A stretch of DNA of 64,000 bases. Origin: Litorimonas haliclonae. GTDB taxonomy: Bacteria; Pseudomonadota; Alphaproteobacteria; Caulobacterales; Maricaulaceae. The notes beneath the pieces are model-generated. The model had not been told where the DNA came from. It searched no databases and saw nothing but the letters and a program-made list of their open reading frames with translations. Numbering within the stretch: position 1 is the stretch's first letter; the number at the start of each line of letters is the position of its first letter. A program made the translations under genes and the position numbers. Positions 44,262-52,475 of the stretch are shown here, piece by piece. The stretch is taken from NCBI RefSeq assembly GCF_965138505.1, contig NZ_CBCSCO010000002.1, positions 496,001-560,000 on the forward strand. Reading direction: 5' to 3'.

Positions 44262-44789
44262 TTATTTCTTTCCCGCTTTAATGCCTTCAACGATAAGTTC
44301 CCCGGCCTTTTCAGCGTCTTCCCAGCCCAAAACCTTAACCCATTTTTCTTTTTCCAAGTCTTTATAATGGTTAAAGAAATGCGGGATACGATCCTGAAGA
44401 ACTTGTGGTAAGTCCGTATAGCTTTGGATCTTATCATAGTAAGGCGTCAGTTTGCCGTGAGGTACGGCGACAATTTTTTCGTCTATACCGGCTTCATCTT
44501 CCATCATGAGAACGCCGACGGGACGGGCGCGGACCACGCAGCCCGGCATTAGGGCGCGTTGACCCACAACCAAAACGTCGGTCGGGTCGCCGTCATTTGA
44601 CAGGGTATGCGGGATGAAGCCGTAATTACACGGGTAGCGCATAGACGTGTACAGGAACCGATCAACAAACATGGCGCCGGAGGCCTTGTCCATTTCATAC
44701 TTGATAGGTTCGCCGCCCAGCGGGACTTCGATGATCACGTTGATATCAAAAGGCGGGTTTTCTCCGGCTTTGATTTTGTTCATTTCCAT
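44262..44789 (-). CDS. ppa: Inorganic pyrophosphatase
   Basis: 175 aa, family I. Blocks IEVPLGGEPIKYEMDKASGAMFVDRFLYTSMRYPCNYGFIP, DGDPTDVLV (metal-binding acidic motif) and MEDEAGIDEKIVAVP. Hydrolyses PPi to drive biosynthesis. Confidence 0.97.
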   Translation of the reverse strand: MEMNKIKAGENPPFDINVIIEVPLGGEPIKYEMDKASGAMFVDRFLYTSMRYPCNYGFIPHTLSNDGDPTDVLVVGQRALMPGCVVRARPVGVLMMEDEAGIDEKIVAVPHGKLTPYYDKIQSYTDLPQVLQDRIPHFFNHYKDLEKEKWVKVLGWEDAEKAGELIVEGIKAGKK

Positions 44790-44853
44790 GGGGTTTGATT
44801 CCTCAGTTGGTTTTGCCTGCGCCTCTTAGCGTGCTTGTGTATTGTTGCAAGCC

Positions 44854-45471
44854 TTATGCTGTCGAAATAACCGCCCAAGCGCCGGAGGCAATCATGATAA
44901 TCCCAATGAGGACATTAAATGTGCGCGCCGCCCTTTGGCTTTTTAAAATGCGTTTGATCACCAAAGCTCCAGCGGCGTAAACGGAAAGTCCGAACATTTC
45001 CAAACAGGTGATAGTGACGAGCATGATAGCAAATTGCGGCCCCAAATGCGTGTCGGCCTGAAAGAACTGCGGCAGTAACATGCCGAAATAGACGACAGGC
45101 ATAGGGGATGTCGCTTGGAGCAAGACGCCTTTGCCATAAAGGCGGGAGCGCCGCGGCGCGTCATCGGCAGAAACGTCCAGATTAGGGAGCGGCCCGAACA
45201 TGGTGGCTAGCCCCATATAAAGCAGCACCGCTAGTCCGATGAGCTTCAGCGCCAATGTGGCGGTCGGATATAGCTCAAACAAGACGGCAGTGCCGGACGC
45301 GGCCAAGACGAGCCACATCACATTGGCCGAGGCGACGCCCATCGCTGGTAATAAAGCGGGCTTGAATCCGTATCGAAAAGAAGAGGCAAGCACGAGCATT
45401 ACCGCCGGACCGGGAGTTAAGCCGCCGACAAAAAATAGCGCCACCAATGCAAACCAAACATCCAGAGCCAT
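44854..45471 (-). CDS. LysE/RhtB-family amino-acid exporter
   Basis: 205 aa, six TM helices. N-terminal family block LTPGPAVMLVLASSFRYGFKPAL. Exports an amino acid or homoserine-type compound. A perfect 15-bp hairpin (45475-45513) ends 3 nt before its ATG, and no ordinary Shine-Dalgarno is visible, so initiation may be controlled by that structure. Confidence 0.93.
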   Translation of the reverse strand: MALDVWFALVALFFVGGLTPGPAVMLVLASSFRYGFKPALLPAMGVASANVMWLVLAASGTAVLFELYPTATLALKLIGLAVLLYMGLATMFGPLPNLDVSADDAPRRSRLYGKGVLLQATSPMPVVYFGMLLPQFFQADTHLGPQFAIMLVTITCLEMFGLSVYAAGALVIKRILKSQRAARTFNVLIGIIMIASGAWAVISTA

Positions 45472-45474
45472 TAT

Positions 45475-45513
45475 AAGAGCCGTTCTTTCTCTTAAAGTGA
45501 AAGAACGGCTCTT
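45475..45513. promoter_or_regulatory. 15-bp perfect hairpin directly before the lysE-type start
   Basis: AAGAGCCGTTCTTTC / GAAAGAACGGCTCTT with a 9-nt loop, between divergent lysE and exoD genes. No T-run follows on either side, so a terminator is unlikely. It could be an operator in DNA or a translational control hairpin in the lysE leader. Confidence 0.65.
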
Positions 45514-45586
45514 GGTAAATTTAAGGGCAAATGTAAATGCGTTGCGGCTATATTGACTGTCTCATTCGAAAAGGGTGTGATAGCGC

Positions 45587-46207
45587 ATGGCCATGACGGA
45601 AGACGAACATTCCCAGGTGAAATTTAAAACACAAACTGATGCGCCTCTGAAGGGCTTGTTGGATCGTGTTGAGGACATTTCCGGCGGACAGACGGTGGAC
45701 CTGAAAACCGTTATAGAAGCATTGGGGAACCGGTCGTTCGGCCCGGTATTACTGCTTTGCGGACTATTCCTTTTAACGCCTCTCGGTATGTTGCCAGGGG
45801 TGCCCATGGCTCTGGGCGTTATCATTATACTGTTTTCCGCCCAACTATTATTTCGTAAATCTCACCCTTGGATGCCGAAATTCCTGCGCCGCGTTAAGGT
45901 CACAGCGAAAAGCCTGGAGAAAGCCAGAAAGTTTGCCGGGCCTTGGCTCGACCGAATTGATAATGTGGTGAGACCAAGGCTGCAATGGGCGGCGCGGGGG
46001 CCAATGCTGGTGGTAACGGCATTAGTCGCCATTTTGCTGGCGGTAACGATGCTCCCTCTTGGCGCCGTGCCTTTTGGCGTTGTTGTCCCGGGCTTTATCA
46101 TCGGTCTCATGGGTCTCGGCATCACAGGCCGTGACGGCGTATTCATTTTACTGGGACTCGTGCTGAGTTTCGCCGTTCTAGTTATGATCTTCCAGATGGT
46201 GCTGTAA
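45587..46207 (+). CDS. exoD: ExoD-family exopolysaccharide-synthesis protein
   Basis: 206 aa. A cytoplasmic N-terminus (LLDRVEDISGGQTVDLKTVIEALGNRSFGP) is followed by several TM helices, with the LTPLGMLPGVPMALGVIIILFSAQ family block. ExoD affects exopolysaccharide and alkaline stress in rhizobia. An in-frame ATG 2 codons downstream is an alternative start. Confidence 0.88.
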   Translation: MAMTEDEHSQVKFKTQTDAPLKGLLDRVEDISGGQTVDLKTVIEALGNRSFGPVLLLCGLFLLTPLGMLPGVPMALGVIIILFSAQLLFRKSHPWMPKFLRRVKVTAKSLEKARKFAGPWLDRIDNVVRPRLQWAARGPMLVVTALVAILLAVTMLPLGAVPFGVVVPGFIIGLMGLGITGRDGVFILLGLVLSFAVLVMIFQMVL

Positions 46208-46210
46208 GGG

Positions 46211-48904
46211 TCAGGCTCTTTTTGAGAGTAGGCGGGGCTTAGCCTCTTCAGGTTTAAAGGACTGCTGGGTGACCGTTTCAATCGCCGCCATTAGGTCTTT
46301 CGATCTCACCGGCTTTGTCAGGAACATATCGATACCGGCCGCTATACAAGCCGATTGATTCTCGGAGGCAGCGTCGGCGGTCAAAGCGATGATAGGTATA
46401 TCCGACCAAGTCTGCCCTCCGGCTCTGATGCGGCGGGTCGTTTCTATTCCGTCCATTCCCGGCATATGAATATCCATCAGAACGAAATCGAAACGTTGCG
46501 TTTGTAGTACATTCAGCGCCTTCTCTCCGCTTTCGACAGGAACATATTGAATCCCGGCTGCGTCAAGCATCACGGCGATCACATCCTGATTGGAGCTTAG
46601 GTCTTCCACAATCAAAGCGCGGCTCTGGCGTGGTCCTTCGGCCTCGGTGTTGTCGGCGGCGAGGGTCGGCTCCAAAAGGAATGTAGGCCCCGCTGGTTTC
46701 ATAGGCGGCGTGGCAGGAGGCGTCACTTCAGCCGCTTCAAAGTCTGTTTCCATGACAGGTATTTCAAGTTGCGCGCTCGGTTTCGCCTTGAATGTCAAGG
46801 TGAACTCAGACCCGCGGCCCTCTTTAGATTTCAGGGTAATATCTCCGTCCATCATTCGGGCCAGCATCCGGGAAATAGCGAGCCGGAGACCGGAGCCGCC
46901 ATGCTTGCGCGTCATGGACGTGTCGGCCTGAAGAAACGGCGTAAAGAGTTTTGCTTGCACTTCTTCGCTTATGCCCTGTCCGGTATCCGCGACAATCACT
47001 GTGATTTCACTTTGGCCGGTTTTCCTGTCGGCTTCCTCCGTGACGTGAAGGTGAATCCGGCCTTCCGTTGTGAATTTCAACGCGTTGCAAAGAAGGGTGT
47101 TAACGCATTTTCCGACGCGCTCAGGATCGAGGTCAAATGTTTGGCCGCATTCCGGCGCAATGTAAGATGTAAAGATGATCCCTTTCTCAGCCGAGCGGCG
47201 CTCCATACAGGCCAGATCTCTCTCGATTAGCGCTTTCAGGTCTGTCGGCTCGGGAGCCAATTCCAACTTTCCGGCTTCCAGTCTCGACATGTCGATGATA
47301 TTTTCAATTAGCGAGAAGAGAATATTGCCCGAGGTTAGGATAATGTCTCCGCGCTGGCGCACCTCTTCGGTCGGGCCGGAAGTCGCCAAGACATCGGCAA
47401 GGCCGATGATGCCGTTCAACGGCGTGCGTAGTTCGTGGCTGACCATTCCCAAAAATTCGGTTTTCATCCGATCTGCGCTCTCGGCTTCACGGGACTTAAT
47501 TGCCAGAAGCTTGGCAAGCTTATCGCGATGCCGGGCAAATAGTAGCGCGCAAATTCCGGTTAGGCCAATTAAGAGCATAAATGCAATCAGCAGCTTGTTA
47601 ATGCGCTGTTGTTGATCGAGCTTTGTCTGGATAAGGGCCGCTTCGCGCTGCAAAGCCGCTTCGCGCTCCGCCTGTCTTTCACTCGAATTCTCTAACTCCG
47701 CAAGCATTTCCATCGTGTCACGATTGGTTGCTTTGAGGATTTGTGTGACTTTGCGGTCATATTTCTGATTTAATAAGGAGAGGGCTTTTTCTAAATTTCC
47801 TTCTTTTAATGCAATGAGAGCATTTGCGTAGGAGACCGTTGCGTCATTTGAATTCAATTGATTTTCCATCGAATCCAGAAGACTTTTTGCTTTTTGAGTT
47901 TCACCTAATCCGGCATATGCGGTGGCTAACTGGATAGAAGCAATACGTTTGATTGAATCAATTTTTGCTTCGTCTAAGCTTTCTAGGGCTGCAATTTTTG
48001 CATCTTCATAATTCCCAGTATCATTATTTACTCGAGCAATATGGGTGCTGGATAGACCGGGCGTTGTTGACCCGAACTTAATTTCGAGCCTTTTCAGGGT
48101 TTTCGCTAGTTCTAATCGCGTTTCATAATCTCGCCATTCCGTTAGCGAAAACATTAAATTATTTATGAGTTCAATGCCGTCAATCGGTTGTCCTGTCTCC
48201 AGTTTTAAATCGATAAGACGCTGGGTGTTATATAAGGCAAGATCCTTGTTCCATGTAATATTTTGAAGGTATGCCAAGAGCTCCAAAGCAAAAATTCGGG
48301 ATTCTGTCGCTTCAGGAGAAAGGTCGTTGGGAATTATATCAATCGCTTCTTGGGCGGTACGTAAAGCCAAGCCGTTTTTATAAGAAAGTGTATGAACGAA
48401 GGATAGAAGTCGTTTGGCGTGAAAACTGACGAGCCAGTCTGATTTATTAGAATAAAAGCCCAGGACTTTCACTAATTCATCGTAATTAGCCCCTAAGTCT
48501 TGAAAGTCATAAATTTTAGAGAAGTGTTCAAACACCTCAACTACATTTTGGTCGCGCTCGGAATCATAAGCATCTGCTAGCTCGCGGTAAAAAGAGACAG
48601 CTTTTTCGAATCTTTCTCTATTTCCACTGGGAAGCGCCTCTAATATTTGTTTTCTGGCTTCTTCAACCGTCTCTGGCTTGGACAGAGCTTGATCGCTATT
48701 TACCTCGACAAGACTTAAGTCTTCAATTTGGCTTGCAATGGAAAGTGCAGAAACGGGTGGTTCATCTGAATCAGGCAGCGCAAATCCAGATCGTGTTCCA
48801 GACAGGACGAGAAGCAAGGTCGTCACGAGGACGCCAATTTTTCGTAAGCTCACTGAATTTTGGCAAAACGCCATGTCAATCCCGTCAATATTCAACCTCG
48901 GCAT
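46211..48904 (-). CDS. Hybrid histidine kinase with periplasmic TPR-like sensor
   Basis: 897 aa; an ATG at 48874 would give a cleaner signal/TM start. Order: N-terminal hydrophobic signal (about 20-41); helical repeat region with TPR character (about 80-400); coiled coil (400-436); TM 437-457; HisKA with His490 in VSHELRTPLNG; HATPase with Asn607, DTGQGI and GGSGLRLAIS; receiver with phospho-acceptor Asp811 (LMDIHMPGMDG). The TPR region is therefore predicted outside the cytoplasm. No partner regulator is adjacent. It lies directly downstream of the double-glycine peptide gene and in the same orientation, behind a terminator. Confidence 0.92.
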   Translation of the reverse strand: MPRLNIDGIDMAFCQNSVSLRKIGVLVTTLLLVLSGTRSGFALPDSDEPPVSALSIASQIEDLSLVEVNSDQALSKPETVEEARKQILEALPSGNRERFEKAVSFYRELADAYDSERDQNVVEVFEHFSKIYDFQDLGANYDELVKVLGFYSNKSDWLVSFHAKRLLSFVHTLSYKNGLALRTAQEAIDIIPNDLSPEATESRIFALELLAYLQNITWNKDLALYNTQRLIDLKLETGQPIDGIELINNLMFSLTEWRDYETRLELAKTLKRLEIKFGSTTPGLSSTHIARVNNDTGNYEDAKIAALESLDEAKIDSIKRIASIQLATAYAGLGETQKAKSLLDSMENQLNSNDATVSYANALIALKEGNLEKALSLLNQKYDRKVTQILKATNRDTMEMLAELENSSERQAEREAALQREAALIQTKLDQQQRINKLLIAFMLLIGLTGICALLFARHRDKLAKLLAIKSREAESADRMKTEFLGMVSHELRTPLNGIIGLADVLATSGPTEEVRQRGDIILTSGNILFSLIENIIDMSRLEAGKLELAPEPTDLKALIERDLACMERRSAEKGIIFTSYIAPECGQTFDLDPERVGKCVNTLLCNALKFTTEGRIHLHVTEEADRKTGQSEITVIVADTGQGISEEVQAKLFTPFLQADTSMTRKHGGSGLRLAISRMLARMMDGDITLKSKEGRGSEFTLTFKAKPSAQLEIPVMETDFEAAEVTPPATPPMKPAGPTFLLEPTLAADNTEAEGPRQSRALIVEDLSSNQDVIAVMLDAAGIQYVPVESGEKALNVLQTQRFDFVLMDIHMPGMDGIETTRRIRAGGQTWSDIPIIALTADAASENQSACIAAGIDMFLTKPVRSKDLMAAIETVTQQSFKPEEAKPRLLSKRA

Positions 48905-48970
48905 ACGAACTAAAGATTAAAATTAAGTGGCTAAAATTACGTAATTGAGCTTAGCTTGAGCTACATACAT

Positions 48971-48994
48971 AAAAAAACCCGCCTTGCGGCGGGT
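48971..48994 (-). terminator. Terminator of the double-glycine peptide gene
   Basis: On the minus strand ACCCGCC-GCAA-GGCGGGT (48994 to 48977) followed by seven T. It lies 27 nt after the peptide stop codon. A strong terminator right behind an 81-nt frame supports that the frame ends a transcript. The loop is a GNRA-type GCAA. Confidence 0.92.
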
Positions 48995-49020
48995 CATAAA
49001 TTCCACATCTGTTAAGATTC

Positions 49021-49101
49021 TTAGTTTTCGCCGGCACCGCCGATTACGATGGGAAATCCACCTGTGACGACTTCAACTTCTTCAAGAGTAAGCTCACGCA
49101 T
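49021..49101 (-). CDS. Double-glycine leader peptide precursor with 11-residue core
   Basis: 26 codons. Leader MRELTLEEVEVVTGG fits the double-glycine leader pattern at every key position: Leu at -12, Thr at -11, Glu at -8, Val at -7, Val at -4, Gly-Gly at -2/-1. The predicted core is FPIVIGGAGEN, very short and without Cys. An AAGAGAAAAT site precedes the ATG, a leader hairpin lies at 49127-49148, and a terminator follows. The C39 transporter that would cut after Gly15 is 221 bp upstream on the same strand. Could be a microcin-like toxin or a signal; no immunity gene is seen. Confidence 0.85.
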   Translation of the reverse strand: MRELTLEEVEVVTGGFPIVIGGAGEN

Positions 49102-49126
49102 TGATTTTCTCTTTCGTTAAGTGTTC

Positions 49127-49148
49127 AGAGCACCACCATTGATGCTCT
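49127..49148 (-). promoter_or_regulatory. Leader hairpin upstream of the peptide gene
   Basis: On the minus strand AGAGCATCA-ATGG-TGGTGCTCT, nine pairs including one G-U. The complement would have an A-C mismatch there, so the stem is best formed by RNA transcribed toward the peptide gene. It ends 25 nt before the peptide ATG. Confidence 0.5.
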
Positions 49149-49247
49149 ATGTTAAGACATCAGAAACCATGTTGTCTGGCAAGTAAAAATTGCTCTGTTT
49201 TAAAACAATCTATGGTTAATGATATGTAAACTACGTAAATTACTAGG

Positions 49248-49303
49248 AAAGGTTGCAAAAAATCGAGAGAATTTCAGAGAATTTGGTTGAGAACGCAACC
49301 TTT
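49248..49303. promoter_or_regulatory. Inverted-repeat block enclosing two 10-bp-phased direct repeats
   Basis: AAAGGTTGC (49248-49256) and GCAACCTTT (49295-49303) flank two copies of AGAGAATTT (49266-49274, 49276-49284) exactly 10 bp apart. It sits just beyond the transporter gene and upstream of the peptide gene. Phasing of one helical turn suits a response-regulator dimer. No function shown. Confidence 0.4.
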
Positions 49304-49322
49304 TTCAGTTTTTCGTACGTTT

Positions 49323-51386
49323 TCAGATAGTGACAACGATATCGGAGGCTTTAATAAAAGCGGGGCGATGTGCAACTATGACGCGTGTAATTTCAAGGTT
49401 TTGTATCACGCTTACGATCGCTTTTTCCGTTTCCGCATCTAGATTGGCAGTGCCTTCATCGAGAAATAAGACCTTGGGGTTTTGATATAGCGCCCGCGCG
49501 AGGAGTAGCCTTTGCTTTTGCCCGCCGGACAAGATAGAGCCCATATCCCCGACGACAGAGAGGTAATTCATCGGTAAGCGCGCAATCGTTTCATGAATTT
49601 GCGCTGATTGAGCGGCTCTTTGGACGCGCTCCATATCCATTTCCGGATCGAAGAAACTAATATTATCGGCGATCGTCCCGGAGAGCAGGCGGTCATCTTG
49701 CATGACAACCCCGATTTGAGAGCGCCAATTTGTAAAACCGATCTCTGACAGGGACTGACCGTCAATGTTCAGCTCCCCGCTTTCAGGGGCGTAAAGTCCT
49801 AGCATTAGCTTCATCAATGTCGTTTTTCCGCCGCCGCTTTTCCCCGTGAGGGTCACCATGTGGCCGGCCGGAATATCAAGAGACCGATTTTCAAGCACCC
49901 ACGGGTCAGAGTCGGCATAACGGAAGAACACATCTTTCAGTTCAATATGGCCTTTAATATCTGGCGCAGCCTCAATAACGGCGCGCTGAGGCTCTCGCTC
50001 TTCGAAAATAATATCGGACAGTCGATCCAGATGGAGCGAGAGCAGGCGAAACTCTATTCCCTTTTGCAAAAGCTGTGAGACGGCATCGGTAAAATACTGC
50101 CGATACGCCAAAAAGGCGACGAGCATCCCTAAGGTAAACGCGCTGCCATCTCCCATCATCAAGACCGCTGCCGCCCAGACGACGATAACAATCTGTAGGC
50201 CATTGATTAGCGTCTCGGCGAATTTCTGGAGCACCAGAAATTTTCCATATTCGACATTGGCATTAATGAAATCGGTGTAGAGGTTTCGCCAAGCCGCTTC
50301 ACGCTCGGCCTCGCGCCCGAACAACTTCACGGTTGTATTGGCGCGGATGGACTCGATCACATGGGTGTTCTCGACCGCCTTGGCATAAATAGTTTCTTCT
50401 TGGGTGCGGCGCAAATGCGGATAGATGATCAAAGTGGCCGTGATGAGCAGAGCCGCGCTGAGAAGCACGATGGCGAATAGCAGGGGCGAGTAGAAAAACA
50501 TCACCGCTAGCATCAAGGCGGCCATGACCCCATCAATCAGCACGGAAACTACGGACTGCGTCAGAGCCTCTTGAATAGGTTTGGTGCTGTTCATCCGGCT
50601 GATAATGTCGCCGACATGACGTTTCTCGAAATACCGCGTGGGCAGGCGGCTCATATGCCGGAAAACATTCCCGACCATCTGCAAGCTCATTTGGTTGCCG
50701 TAAACGAGGATAGCCCAGCCCCGCACGGCTTCACTGACGGCGCGCAGGATAGCGAGACCCCCAAAACCGAGCGCCAATCCCAAAAGCAGTTGATAGTCCC
50801 CGCGCGGCAGGGCTCCGTCGACAACCAGTTGGAGGTAAAACGGGCTGACCAAGACGATGAGCTGAAGCACGATCGACAGGCTCAGAGTCTGGAAAATCGC
50901 GCGCTTCAAACCGACCAGCCGCGACCATAGCAAGGACAAATGCGGACGGAGGCGCTCATCCTGCGCGCTAAACTCGGCTGTCGGGGAAAGCTCCATCGCC
51001 ACGCCGGTGAAATGTTTAGAAACTTGAGACAGGCTCATAACCCGCTGACCAATGCCCGGATCTATGATCTTTACCTTGTCCCCTTTAACGGATTTCAGCA
51101 CAACAAAATGATTAAGGTCCCAGTGCAAAATGGCGGGTGTTTGCAATTTGTGAAGTTGGTCAAGTTCGACCCTGAGCGGCCGAGGCGCGAGATCCAGCGT
51201 CGCCGCAATTTTCATCAGACCGCCCAGCGACGTCCCGCTCATAGAGACGAGGTGCCGCCGCCGCAGAATATTTAAATCTATATCGTGACCATGATAGCGG
51301 GCAATCATTGCCATGCAGGCCAAGCCGCATTCTGTCACTTCCGTTTGTAAAATAACCGGTAGGGAAGGACGGGAAAACAAACTCAT
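49323..51386 (-). CDS. C39-peptidase-containing ABC transporter for double-glycine peptides
   Basis: 687 aa, full-length PCAT. Residues 1-135 form the C39 cysteine peptidase with oxyanion Gln14, nucleophile Cys20 (TECGLAC), His93 (NHFVVL) and Asp109 (IIDPG), all intact. Six TM helices span about 165-440. The ATPase domain has Walker A GKSGGGKTTLMKL, signature LSGGQKQR, Walker B VLFLDEGTANLD, and a switch His (VAHRPA). Cleaves leaders after Gly-Gly and exports the core. Overlaps the adaptor-stub gene by 4 bp (ATGA). Confidence 0.96.
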   Translation of the reverse strand: MSLFSRPSLPVILQTEVTECGLACMAMIARYHGHDIDLNILRRRHLVSMSGTSLGGLMKIAATLDLAPRPLRVELDQLHKLQTPAILHWDLNHFVVLKSVKGDKVKIIDPGIGQRVMSLSQVSKHFTGVAMELSPTAEFSAQDERLRPHLSLLWSRLVGLKRAIFQTLSLSIVLQLIVLVSPFYLQLVVDGALPRGDYQLLLGLALGFGGLAILRAVSEAVRGWAILVYGNQMSLQMVGNVFRHMSRLPTRYFEKRHVGDIISRMNSTKPIQEALTQSVVSVLIDGVMAALMLAVMFFYSPLLFAIVLLSAALLITATLIIYPHLRRTQEETIYAKAVENTHVIESIRANTTVKLFGREAEREAAWRNLYTDFINANVEYGKFLVLQKFAETLINGLQIVIVVWAAAVLMMGDGSAFTLGMLVAFLAYRQYFTDAVSQLLQKGIEFRLLSLHLDRLSDIIFEEREPQRAVIEAAPDIKGHIELKDVFFRYADSDPWVLENRSLDIPAGHMVTLTGKSGGGKTTLMKLMLGLYAPESGELNIDGQSLSEIGFTNWRSQIGVVMQDDRLLSGTIADNISFFDPEMDMERVQRAAQSAQIHETIARLPMNYLSVVGDMGSILSGGQKQRLLLARALYQNPKVLFLDEGTANLDAETEKAIVSVIQNLEITRVIVAHRPAFIKASDIVVTI

Positions 51387-51601
51387 TCGCCTTTCGCCCC
51401 GTTAAGTAGCCAAGTCATAAGCCGCACCGGCCCGTCGGCGGTTTGCACTTTCAAACCCAGCAAAAGCCCTATGCCGATAACCGTAAAAACGAGAATGAGC
51501 GCCGTTAATATCCAGGTGGTCAAGGGCCCGCGCAGAGCAACTTCGCCGTAAAGCGCCCGCGACCGATTTTCCAAAGCTTCTTTGCGAAACAAATCAGACA
51601 T
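51383..51601 (-). CDS. 72-residue HlyD-like adaptor stub
   Basis: Residues 1-28 (LFRKEALENRSRALYGEVALRGPL) closely resemble the cytoplasmic start of CvaA/HlyD-type membrane-fusion proteins. One TM helix (about 29-50) and about 20 periplasmic residues follow, then a natural stop overlapping the transporter ATG. The coiled-coil hairpin and lipoyl domains that reach TolC (about 300 residues in normal adaptors) are absent, and no remnant of them lies nearby. Either a relic or a dedicated mini-adaptor for export to the periplasm only. Confidence 0.8.
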   Translation of the reverse strand: MSDLFRKEALENRSRALYGEVALRGPLTTWILTALILVFTVIGIGLLLGLKVQTADGPVRLMTWLLNGAKGE

Positions 51602-51679
51602 GAAACGGGGTTAAGGAATTTGCCATGATTTGGGAAGAGGTCATTTAACGGGATTTGTTAAAAGGTCGGGGGAGCCGAG

Positions 51680-52303
51680 TTATTTTTCCATCGAATTATT
51701 GTGACGTTTGTCAAAAGTCATCACACCGTAAATATACCACGCAATAAAAGCGCCAATAACTAGCCAAGAGATCGGATTTAACCAAGCTTCGACTTTCTCA
51801 TATTGTGATTTCAAAATATATCCAGCTCCGGTCAGAATGGCTGTCCAGAGCAAAGTGCCAATCGCTGAGTACAAAAGGAAAATGGTGAAATTCATTTTCG
51901 CGATTCCTGCCGGAACAGAGATCAGGCTTCTTACTCCCGGTATTAAACGGCCAATAAAGACAGCCCCCTTACCATGGCGGTGAAACCAATTTTCTGCGCG
52001 CTCTATATCGGATGGAGCTAAGGCTATCCAACGACCATGTTTGGTGGAAAAAGCTATAAGGCGGTCGCGCCCTAAAACCTGGCCAATATAAAACCAGAAC
52101 ACGGCTCCGGCCAAGGACCCAGCCGAGCCGGCGAAAATAACGGCCCACACCGAGAACTTACCCTGCGCCGCTAAAAACCCGGCCAGCGGCATAACGAGTT
52201 CAGACGGGATAGGGGGAAAGACATTTTCGAGAAGCATCAAGAACGCGAGGCCGAAATAGCCGAGATTTTGTATAATCTGTAAAATCCAGTCAAACATAAA
52301 CAT
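51680..52303 (-). CDS. DedA-family membrane protein
   Basis: 207 aa. Family blocks ENVFPPIPSELVMPLAGFLA, FWFYIGQVLGRDRL and HGKGAVFIGRLIPGVRSLISVPAGIAKM. DedA/VTT-domain proteins are lipid scramblase or flippase-like, recycling undecaprenyl phosphate or moving phospholipids. Lies 78 bp upstream of the adaptor stub in the same direction; a link is not evident. Confidence 0.95.
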   Translation of the reverse strand: MFMFDWILQIIQNLGYFGLAFLMLLENVFPPIPSELVMPLAGFLAAQGKFSVWAVIFAGSAGSLAGAVFWFYIGQVLGRDRLIAFSTKHGRWIALAPSDIERAENWFHRHGKGAVFIGRLIPGVRSLISVPAGIAKMNFTIFLLYSAIGTLLWTAILTGAGYILKSQYEKVEAWLNPISWLVIGAFIAWYIYGVMTFDKRHNNSMEK

Positions 52304-52475
52304 CCCTCTTAAAGCAAATTCTCAGGAGTTATTCGAAACTCTAGCAAGGATGATGAGATTTCCAAGGTTAATTGGCCTTCGAGGGAAATTGTTTTTCAAA
52401 GTCAAAGCAAGAACGGACACGCAAAAAAATATAAAGGCGCTAAATATTCATTTTAAACAAATGGAGAATGTAAAA

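Noticed and set aside
49041..49114. 24-codon plus-strand frame opposite the double-glycine peptide gene
   Set aside because: It has no ribosome site and runs against the terminator and leader structures, which all point to the minus strand.
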